Shown here piece after piece: positions 1 through 4,937 of a stretch of 7,405 bases of DNA; position 1 is the first letter of the stretch, and the number at the start of each line of letters is the position of its first letter. The stretch comes from a bacterium (GTDB lineage Bacteria; Vulcanimicrobiota; Vulcanimicrobiia; Vulcanimicrobiales; Vulcanimicrobiaceae), in NCBI GenBank assembly GCA_021807065.1, contig JAKAPO010000117.1, positions 1 to 7,405 of the forward strand. The letters run 5' to 3'. Position numbers and translations under genes: made by a program. A model generated the notes under the pieces. The model ran no database searches. It had not been told where the DNA came from and saw nothing but the letters and a program-made list of their open reading frames with translations.

Positions 1-424
1 TGAGTGCCTTCAGACTCTCGGCGACATACGCTCTGTCCGCAAAGTCGGCCGCCTCGAGCAAGGCCTCTGCTTCGTCGAGCCGCCCTTGCTGCCAGAGTAG
101 CAGCGCCTGCTGGTATCTTGCCGCGCCTGCCTCGTCCGGCGTCTTCGCGGCCGCTAGCGCGGACTCTACCAACTCCCAGGCTCCGGCGACGTCCCCCTGG
201 CGTCCCTTGGCGGCGCCCAAGAATGTGTACCACAGTGGTCGGCCCTTAGCCGCCGACTCACTAAGAACGGCTTCCGCCTCCGAGTTCCGGTGCATCGCCA
301 GGAAGGCCCGGGACAGTAACAAGTCTCGATCTGCACCGCGCCGCCCTTTAAGGAACTCGACGCAGGCATCATAGTCGGCGTCCAAATACGCCTGGAGCGC
401 CGGGTCGCGCATGGGTTGCGGCAT
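1..424 (-). CDS. TPR-repeat protein, N-terminal 141 residues (3' end beyond the window)
   Basis: This minus-strand frame is open from the ATG at 424 to the left edge with no stop, so only the N-terminus is present. The translation begins MPQPMRDPALQAYLDADYDA and is dominated by alanine- and leucine-rich amphipathic helix pairs of the tetratricopeptide type: helices near residues 7-26, 33-57, 63-92 and 97-126, with TPR-like segments such as GAAKGRQGDVAGAW and LLLWQQGRLDEAEALLEAA. TPR arrays bind proteins or peptides; no enzymatic motif is visible. An internal Met5 (412) is an alternative start, but the ATG at 424 has AGGG four bases upstream, while nothing similar precedes 412. The missing C-terminus could carry an output domain (for example a DNA-binding one), or the protein could be TPR only. 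It lies 76 nt downstream of the small secreted-peptide ORF in the same direction, so the two may be co-transcribed. The TPR call is good; the function is unknown. Confidence 0.8.
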   Translation of the reverse strand, partial: MPQPMRDPALQAYLDADYDACVEFLKGRRGADRDLLLSRAFLAMHRNSEAEAVLSESAAKGRPLWYTFLGAAKGRQGDVAGAWELVESALAAAKTPDEAGAARYQQALLLWQQGRLDEAEALLEAADFADRAYVAESLKAL

Positions 425-500
425 AGGACCCTGTTTACGCGTTTCCCCTATGGATACCCTGCGCGAATCCGAAGCCGACGTCTCTGGACTTGGGTAGAAT

Positions 501-638
501 TCAGTTGGATGGCGGTCCGATGGTGGAATCCGTGATCCGCATGTGCTGGCCGGGGCCAATGCCGGCAGCGTGGGCTGCCGGGGTTCCGTGCAATCCGCCC
601 AGGCCGAGAAGGAGGCTGAATAGCAACGAGATCATCAT
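501..638 (-). CDS. Small putative secreted peptide (45 aa)
   Basis: A 46-codon minus-strand ORF starts at tandem ATGs (638 and 635) and stops at TGA 501-503. GGGAG lies one base before the first ATG and four before the second, so the second ATG is the better-spaced start. The product has a leucine/glycine-rich hydrophobic core (ISLLFSLLLGLGGL, residues 3-16), then a short polar stretch ending in AHA-A at residues 22-25, which fits a signal peptidase I site. Cleavage would release about 21 residues beginning AGIGPGQHMRI and ending in IGPPSN. Third codon positions are mostly G or C, as in the neighbouring genes. The n-region has no Lys or Arg, which is atypical for a Sec signal. I do not recognise a family. 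It lies 76 nt upstream of the TPR gene in the same direction. It could instead be a single-helix membrane peptide or a chance ORF. Confidence 0.45.
   Translation of the reverse strand: MMISLLFSLLLGLGGLHGTPAAHAAGIGPGQHMRITDSTIGPPSN
562..581. repeat. Inverted repeat inside the small peptide ORF
   Basis: CCGGCAGC and GCTGCCGG form a perfect 8-bp stem around a GTGG loop. No T-tract follows on either strand, so it is not a convincing terminator. It lies over the codons just before and at the predicted signal cleavage site and may be incidental or an mRNA structure. Confidence 0.5.
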
Positions 639-690
639 GCTCCCACCGTAGTGGAGGCACGGCTGCGAGCACAGTGCCGGTCCGTAAGGA

Positions 691-714
691 TACGGTTTGC
701 AAACCGTAACGGTT
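691..714. promoter_or_regulatory. Palindromic operator-like site with three alternating ACGGTT half-sites
   Basis: Positions 691-708 are a perfect 18-bp palindrome, TACGGTTTGCAAACCGTA. Its right half-site, AACCGT (702-707), pairs again with ACGGTT (709-714) across one base, giving the order ACGGTT, AACCGT, ACGGTT. The site lies between a plus-strand gene starting at 760 and a minus-strand ORF starting at 638, where a dimeric regulator could control both directions. It has no T-tract and no surrounding coding sequence, so operator is more likely than terminator. The binding protein is unknown. Confidence 0.5.
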
Positions 715-719
715 CACAA

Positions 720-736
720 TGCCAGCCCGTCTGGCA
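720..736. promoter_or_regulatory. Inverted repeat TGCCAG-N5-CTGGCA upstream of the nuclease-helicase gene
   Basis: TGCCAG (720-725) and CTGGCA (731-736) are perfect inverted repeats separated by CCCGT. The site begins six bases after the palindrome cluster and ends 23 bases before the ATG at 760, where the core promoter of that gene would be expected. It could be a second operator or a leader hairpin. It is read here as a possible regulatory site. Confidence 0.35.
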
Positions 737-747
737 CTCATATTTGA

Positions 748-753
748 TAGTAT
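748..753 (+). promoter_or_regulatory. Possible -10 element for a leaderless transcript
   Basis: TAGTAT matches the sigma-70 -10 consensus at four of six positions and would place transcription initiation at about 760, the A of the ATG. No Shine-Dalgarno sequence precedes this ATG, which agrees with a leaderless mRNA. No good -35 hexamer is present at the expected spacing; the TGCCAG/CTGGCA repeat occupies that place. Weak evidence. Confidence 0.2.
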
Positions 754-759
754 CCGCTC

Positions 760-3700
760 ATGCAGAGCATAGGCGGGCGGCTCATCTTCTCGGCATCCGA
801 CCTCAATAATTTTCTCGAATGCGCTCATTTGAGCGAGCTCGAGCGACGCGCCGCGTTGGGCGAACTGCTACGGCCGGAGCCGTCGCCGTCGGCCGCGCTG
901 CTCGCAGCCAAAGGTCAAGAGCACGAACGGCGTTACCTTCAGCATCTCCGCGAACGCTTCGGCGACCGCGTCCTCGCTTTTGAGGAGCCGGAGGCGTCGA
1001 GCATCGAGGCCCTCGAACGCGCCCACGCATGCACCGTCGATGCGATGGCGGGCGGTGCCGAAATCATCTATCAGGCGACGTTCTTCGACGGGCAGTTCGT
1101 GGGCCGCACGGATTTTCTCCGCAAGATTCCGGCCTCGTGCGAACGCTGGCCGTGGAGCTACGAAGTCATCGACACCAAGCTCGCGCACAGCACCAAACCG
1201 TACTTCCTCGTGCAACTCTGCAACTACGCGGAGCACATCGCGCGCGTCCAAGGCACGCCACCCACATACGGATGGATCGTTCCCGGGAGTGGAATCGAGC
1301 AGCGCTTTCTTCTCTCCGACTACGCCGCTTACTACCGCCACCTGAAGCAGTCGTTTTTCGAGCACCAAGCGGGGCCTGTCCTAAGCGCGCTGCGTAGCAG
1401 CGCGGTCGAAGGGTCGAGGGAAGCATCTCGAGACTCTGCTTCGAACGGAACCTACCCACACGAAGTGAGCCACTGTCAGATCTGCCGCTGGAGCGCACTC
1501 TGCCAGGATCGCCGTGATAAAGACGATTATCTCGGTCTCGTAGCGTTGATGCGGCGCGACGGTATACGCAAACTGCAAGAGAGCGGCATCGCCACCCTCA
1601 CGATGCTGGCAAATGCTACTCCCGAGCAGCGCCCCGCAGGCATGAAGGAAGAAACGTTTGTGCGCCTGCACGATCAGGCGCGGCTTCAGCACCGCCAGCG
1701 GACAACCGGCGAGCTTGCGTACGAGCTATTGCCGTTCGACGCTAGGGGCGGTCTTGCGTTGCTGCCGCAACCCGATCCCGGCGACGTCTTCTTCGATATG
1801 GAGGGTGACCCGCTCTATACGGCCGAGCGCGGTCTCGAGTATCTCTTCGGTGCCTATCTCGGACCCGAACGGCGGTATCTATGTTTCTGGGCAAAGGATC
1901 CCTCCGAGGAGCGGCGCGCGTTCGAGGCGCTCGTCGACTTCATCGTGCAGCGCCGCCGAGAGCATCCCGCGATGCACGTCTACCATTACGCACCGTACGA
2001 AACCACCGCACTCAAGCGTCTGTCGGGACGTTATGCCTCGCGCGAAGAGGAACTCGACGACTTGCTTCGCGCACAGGTTTTCGTCGATCTCTATGCCGTC
2101 GTCCGTCAAGGCTTGCGTATCTCGCAGTCGTCCTATTCGATCAAGAAGCTCGAGCCGTTCTACGGCTTCGCGCGGGAGACGGCGACGCAGCGCGGCGACG
2201 ATTCCATTCTGGCGTTCGAGACATGGCTCGTCGAAGGCGACGACAACATTCTCGTCGACATCGAAAATTACAATCGTGACGACTGCATCTCGACGCTGCA
2301 TCTTCGGAATTGGCTCGTCGAGCGGCGCGCCGAACTCTGCCAACGCGACGGCGATTTCCCGTGGAGGCCTCCTCCGCAAACCCACGTCGAGCAGGAAGCA
2401 GCGGAAAGCGATGATCGAGCTTCCGTACGCGAGCAGCTTCTTCGGGGCCTCGATGCGCCCGAGACGGCGGCAGCTCTGCGCGACGCGAGCGAGCCGTTTC
2501 GCGCCCGGTGGCTCTTGGGACACTTGCTCGATTACCATCGCCGCGACGAGAAGCCCGCGTGGTGGCAGTACTTCTATCGCTGCGAAAACCGCGACGAGCT
2601 GATCGAGTTCGATCGCGAGGCGATCGGCGGGTTGCGTCACTGCGGCGATATCGCACCGTATAAACACGCGCCGCGCGACCAGAACTTCGTCCACGTCTAC
2701 GAGTTTCCAGAGCAGCAGCACATGCTCTCCGAAGGTGACGGCGCATATCTCCTCGATACGACACGACCGCGCGGCGCCGGCACGATCGTCAAGATCGACG
2801 AGGACACGCTCCAGCTCCATCTCAAGGTAAGTCGCGAGGTCGATCCGCTTGAAATCGACGCACTGACAACCAAGCCGGTCTACGAATCCGGCGTCATACG
2901 CTCCGCCCTGCTGCGCGTCGCACGCTCCCATCTGGAAGGCCGCCTCGAGTGCGAGCATCCGGCGCTGTACGATCTCCTGCTCGCACGCAAGCCCCGTCTC
3001 CGTACAGGGCATACACTTTGTCATCCCGAGCGAGGAGGGATGATCCCCGATCGTCCCGACGACGTCGAGGGAAGCGCCACTCAGCAACTGCCCGAGCTGG
3101 GTGCCGTCGCCCTCTCGCTTGATAGTAGTTACTTGTTCGTCCAGGGCCCGCCGGGGAGCGGGAAGAGCACGAGGGGAGCCGGCATGATCGTCGACTTGAT
3201 CGCCGCTGGTAAGAGCGTGGCAGTTCTCGCGAACACGCACAAAGCGATCCACAATCTCCTGCATAAGATTGAAGGCGAGGCGCTGCGTCGCGAAGTTACA
3301 TTTCGAGGAATTCAGCGATACAGCAGCGGCGCGCCGAGCACGCGCTATGAATCGGCACTCGCGAACTCGCCTATCTCCTGCGAACCTTCAAACGCCGCGC
3401 TCGCTCAACCCCACGACCTCGCAGCCGGCACTGCATGGGTCTTCTGCCGCGAAGAGTTGATCGATCGCTACGACTATCTGGTGATCGACGAGGCGGGGCA
3501 GGTCTCCCTCGCCAACGCGATCGCCTGCGCGCCGTGCGCGCGGAATATCGTGCTGCTCGGCGATCCATTGCAGCTCGCGCAGGTCTCGCGTGGGACGCAT
3601 CCGGTTGGAGCCGAGGCCTCGGTCTTGGAACATCTGCTCGGCGACGCACCGACCGTGCCGCCGCAGCGCGGTATCTTTCTCGATCGTTCCTATCGCATGC

Positions 3701-4290
3701 ATCCCGGGATCTGCGCGTTCATCTCCGATGCCGTCTACGCAGGACGACTCCGCGCGGCAGACGGCACGAGCGCGCACCGTGTCGACTCGCCGGGATTCTG
3801 CGGCAGCGGGTTGCGTTTCGTGCCCATCGATCACGTAGGCAACTCACGCGAGTCACCCGAGGAGGCTGCCTCCATCACGCATGAGACCGCTCTCTTGCTG
3901 CAGGGATCCTATCAACTCGCAGCCGGCGTGCCGCAACCGCTCACCGCTAACGATATCCTCATCGTCACGCCGTACAACGCGCAGCGCCGCCTCATCGCAG
4001 CGTGCCTGCGAGAGGACGGTGTGCACGGCATTCGCGTAGGGACGGTCGACAAATTCCAGGGACAGCAGGCCCCGGTCGTCATCTACTCCATGGCAACGTC
4101 GAGCGGCGACGACCTGCCGCGCGGTGTCGGCTTTCTCTTCGAGAGGAATCGTTTCAACGTCGCGATCTCGCGCGCGCAATGCCTGAGCGTCCTCGTCTGC
4201 TCGCCGCGATTGCTCGAGGTCTCCTGCTCGACCCCCGAACAGATGGCACTCGTCAACCTCCTCTGCGCCTTCGCCGAAGCCGCGCGGTAG
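760..4290 (+). CDS. TM0106-family RecB-like nuclease fused to RNase H-like exonuclease and SF1 (Upf1/Dna2-type) helicase
   Basis: This 1176-residue cytoplasmic protein has three catalytic modules. Residues 1-255 are a RecB/Cas4-like PD-(D/E)XK nuclease: Asp118 in GRTDFL, Asp138-x-Lys140 in YEVIDTKLA, and the RecB-type QxxxY motif QLCNY (152-156). Cys21 together with Cys239, Cys242 and Cys248 (C-x2-C-x5-C) matches the Fe-S cluster layout of Cas4, AddB and Dna2. Residues about 261-290 resemble a helix-hairpin-helix segment. Residues 340-520 are a DEDDy exonuclease fold (YprB-like RNase_H_2): Asp346/Glu348 in FFDMEGD, Asp443 in FVDLY, and Tyr504...Asp508 in YNRDD. Residues 780-1176 are the helicase: Walker A GPPGSGKST (796-804), Walker B VIDEAGQ (908-914), GDPLQLAQV (934-942), RSYRMHP (976-982), VGTVDKFQGQQ (1093-1103) and NVAISRAQ (1133-1140). 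The length and the family phrase LAAGTAW (887-893) fit a full-length member. MQSIGGRLIFSASDLNNFLE is a family-like N-terminus and supports the ATG at 760 despite the absence of a Shine-Dalgarno sequence. DNA or RNA processing is likely; the precise pathway is unknown. Two in-frame repeat-like inserts are listed separately. Confidence 0.95.
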   Translation: MQSIGGRLIFSASDLNNFLECAHLSELERRAALGELLRPEPSPSAALLAAKGQEHERRYLQHLRERFGDRVLAFEEPEASSIEALERAHACTVDAMAGGAEIIYQATFFDGQFVGRTDFLRKIPASCERWPWSYEVIDTKLAHSTKPYFLVQLCNYAEHIARVQGTPPTYGWIVPGSGIEQRFLLSDYAAYYRHLKQSFFEHQAGPVLSALRSSAVEGSREASRDSASNGTYPHEVSHCQICRWSALCQDRRDKDDYLGLVALMRRDGIRKLQESGIATLTMLANATPEQRPAGMKEETFVRLHDQARLQHRQRTTGELAYELLPFDARGGLALLPQPDPGDVFFDMEGDPLYTAERGLEYLFGAYLGPERRYLCFWAKDPSEERRAFEALVDFIVQRRREHPAMHVYHYAPYETTALKRLSGRYASREEELDDLLRAQVFVDLYAVVRQGLRISQSSYSIKKLEPFYGFARETATQRGDDSILAFETWLVEGDDNILVDIENYNRDDCISTLHLRNWLVERRAELCQRDGDFPWRPPPQTHVEQEAAESDDRASVREQLLRGLDAPETAAALRDASEPFRARWLLGHLLDYHRRDEKPAWWQYFYRCENRDELIEFDREAIGGLRHCGDIAPYKHAPRDQNFVHVYEFPEQQHMLSEGDGAYLLDTTRPRGAGTIVKIDEDTLQLHLKVSREVDPLEIDALTTKPVYESGVIRSALLRVARSHLEGRLECEHPALYDLLLARKPRLRTGHTLCHPERGGMIPDRPDDVEGSATQQLPELGAVALSLDSSYLFVQGPPGSGKSTRGAGMIVDLIAAGKSVAVLANTHKAIHNLLHKIEGEALRREVTFRGIQRYSSGAPSTRYESALANSPISCEPSNAALAQPHDLAAGTAWVFCREELIDRYDYLVIDEAGQVSLANAIACAPCARNIVLLGDPLQLAQVSRGTHPVGAEASVLEHLLGDAPTVPPQRGIFLDRSYRMHPGICAFISDAVYAGRLRAADGTSAHRVDSPGFCGSGLRFVPIDHVGNSRESPEEAASITHETALLLQGSYQLAAGVPQPLTANDILIVTPYNAQRRLIAACLREDGVHGIRVGTVDKFQGQQAPVVIYSMATSSGDDLPRGVGFLFERNRFNVAISRAQCLSVLVCSPRLLEVSCSTPEQMALVNLLCAFAEAAR
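1376..1442. repeat. Palindromic repeat element carried in frame in the nuclease domain (copy 1)
   Basis: This stretch begins CTGTCCTAAGCG and contains a perfect hairpin, CGCGCTGC-GTA-GCAGCGCG (1386-1404). GTCGAAGGG and GTCGAGGGAAGC (1413-1424) follow, then a second hairpin GAAGCA...TGCTTC (1420-1442) enclosing the palindrome TCTCGAGA. The arrangement resembles dispersed 'tgtcctgagc...gtcgaaggg' elements that are usually intergenic in several soil phyla. Here it is translated as about residues 206-229 (the SSAVEGSREASRDSAS stretch), in the spacer between the nuclease core and the C-x2-C-x5-C cysteines. The reading frame is preserved. The element family is recognised from memory, without a database search. 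Confidence 0.55.
3018..3075. repeat. Palindromic repeat element carried in frame before the helicase domain (copy 2)
   Basis: TTGTCATCCCGAGCGAGGAG opens the element. TCATCCC (3021-3027) pairs with GGGATGA (3037-3043), and the element closes with GTCGAGGGAAGC (3064-3075), an exact 12-mer also present in copy 1 at 1413-1424. It is translated as about residues 753-772 (CHPERGGMIPDRP...VEGS). The 'CHPER...VEGS' pattern is the typical translation of these dispersed elements. It sits in the linker some 25 residues before Walker A, outside all catalytic motifs. Confidence 0.6.
4263..4284. repeat. Direct repeat, upstream copy (end of helicase gene)
   Basis: CTGCGCCTTCGCCGAAGC (4263-4280) recurs exactly at 4861-4878. 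With one mismatch the match extends to 22 bp. This copy encodes the helicase C-terminus, which ends CAFAEAAR and stops at 4288-4290. The core CTTCG-C-CGAAG is itself a small inverted repeat. The two copies bracket the Uma2-like gene with a 598-bp period. Confidence 0.7.
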
Positions 4291-4359
4291 GCGAGCGGCC
4301 TGCCTGGGGTCCCTCCAGCCGGGCTTGCCGCTCTCTGCGCGGCGCGTGATAGACTATGC

Positions 4360-4857
4360 GTGAGGACGAGATGCGCACTATCCGCGTGGACGAGAAACCC
4401 CATCTACTGGCACGCGGCGCTTCAGATCGAGCTTGGGTCGATCATGCGGCGTCAGGCAGCGGGATTCGGCCTCGTCGGGAGCGAGTGGCGCGTGTATCTT
4501 TGCGACGATCCCGCAAACCGCACGAGCCTCGTTCCCGGTATCGCGTACGTTTCGCGCGAACGCCTGCGCGGGCTATCGGAGCGCGCCGTGCAGAAGCCGC
4601 AGTTTGCACCCGACGTCGCCGTCGAGATTCGATCGCCGGACGACCGAGAGCGCGACATCGACGAGAAGATCGCGCTCTACCTGCGCTATGGAAGCGTGCT
4701 CGTGCTCGACGTCGACCTCGATAAGGGGCGCATCGTTGCGCACTCGAGGTACGGCAAGCGGACGTTCGAGCGCGGCGAAACGTTCGAGCACGAGGAGGCG
4801 CCTTGGCTCCGATTCGAAATCGCGGCGCTCTTCGACGCTACGAAAACCGATCTCTGA
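4360..4857 (+). CDS. Uma2/DUF820 family nuclease-like protein, N-terminally shortened, probably decayed
   Basis: The frame opened by GTG 4360 gives 165 residues. From about residue 13 it follows the Uma2 (DUF820) fold: NPIYWHAALQIEL, VPGIAYVSRERL (59-70), APDVAVEIRSPDD (83-95), DEKIALYLRYGS (101-112), then the strand VLVLDVDLDKGRI. Family members, a PD-(D/E)XK-type group of largely unproven function, usually have some 30-50 more N-terminal residues including a conserved 'E-x-(I/V)-x-G' strand, which is missing here. The catalytic-type Asp of the usual 'PDvafvs' strand is Gly60. Glu89 and Lys103 remain. No Shine-Dalgarno supports the GTG; the good one serves an ATG at 4371 in another frame. 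An internal Met29 (4444) is another possible start. The frame is open up to the preceding gene's stop but shows no family sequence there. A nuclease-dead remnant is the likeliest reading; a functional short variant cannot be excluded. Confidence 0.7.
   Translation: MRTRCALSAWTRNPIYWHAALQIELGSIMRRQAAGFGLVGSEWRVYLCDDPANRTSLVPGIAYVSRERLRGLSERAVQKPQFAPDVAVEIRSPDDRERDIDEKIALYLRYGSVLVLDVDLDKGRIVAHSRYGKRTFERGETFEHEEAPWLRFEIAALFDATKTDL
4362..4366 (+). promoter_or_regulatory. Shine-Dalgarno for the out-of-frame ATG at 4371
   Basis: GAGGA lies four bases before ATG 4371, the best ribosome-binding site near this gene. From that ATG the reading is MRTIRVDEKPH and then loses any family likeness, because the Uma2 frame is a different one. 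This suggests that the original start is preserved but separated from the downstream coding frame by a deletion or frameshift. Confidence 0.4.
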
Positions 4858-4860
4858 AGC

Positions 4861-4882
4861 CTGCGCCTTCGCCGAAGCGGCG
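4861..4882. repeat. Direct repeat, downstream copy (after the Uma2-like gene)
   Basis: This is the second copy of the 22-bp repeat (21 of 22 identical to 4263-4284). Read in the helicase phase it gives CAFAEAAT and a TGA at 4886-4888, exactly 598 bp after the helicase TAG at 4288-4290. The copy therefore preserves not just bases but the phase and stop position of a gene's 3' end, suggesting a duplicated or displaced tail of the helicase gene. Confidence 0.65.
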
Positions 4883-4886
4883 ACGT

Positions 4887-4928
4887 GACGAGGCCCCAGC
4901 GTGTGCTGGGGCCTCGTCTTTGTTTATT
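4887..4928 (+). terminator. Strong intrinsic (Rho-independent) terminator
   Basis: GACGAGGCCCCAGC (4887-4900) and GCTGGGGCCTCGTC (4905-4918) form a perfect 14-bp stem with a GTGT loop, followed by the T-rich run TTTGTTTATT. Its orientation serves the plus-strand genes (nuclease-helicase and Uma2-like). Read from the minus strand, the hairpin lies 20 nt beyond the lipoprotein stop, but what follows it there is not T-rich, so it would be a poorer terminator for that operon. Confidence 0.9.
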
Positions 4929-4937
4929 GACTCGCCG

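Larger units (their letters stand above)
639..759. other. Divergent intergenic region
   Basis: The 121 bases between the minus-strand peptide ORF and the plus-strand nuclease-helicase gene hold the palindrome cluster and the second inverted repeat but no credible coding frame. No sigma-70 promoter with both hexamers was found on either strand. Together with the peptide ORF and the 76 bases before the TPR gene, it makes up the non-annotated stretch of about 335 bases at 425-759. Confidence 0.6.

Noticed and set aside
541..648. Plus-strand 35-codon ORF (begins MCWPGPMPAAWAAG)
   Set aside because: It is antisense to the peptide ORF, has no ribosome-binding site or signal features, and its composition is that of a shadow frame.
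732..747. Sigma-54-like promoter (TGGCAC followed by TTTGA)
   Set aside because: The -24 half looks right, but the essential GC of the -12 element is absent at the required spacing, and TGGCAC is already explained by the inverted repeat.
448..828. Minus-strand ORF of 126 codons overlapping the nuclease-helicase start and the intergenic region
   Set aside because: It starts inside the well-supported helicase gene, covers the palindromes, overlaps the small-peptide ORF in a different frame, and shows no family likeness.
760..1520. Stand-alone Cas4 gene with a CRISPR system
   Set aside because: The Cas4-like signature is the N-terminal domain of a single 1176-residue protein; no other cas gene or repeat array is in the window.
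1376..3075. The two shared GTCGAGGGAAGC copies as part of a CRISPR array
   Set aside because: Only two distant copies exist inside one coding gene, with no regularly spaced repeats or spacers.
1879..3264. Long minus-strand open frame of 461 codons antisense to the nuclease-helicase
   Set aside because: It is a typical antisense shadow of a high-GC gene; the plus strand carries conserved motifs across the whole span.
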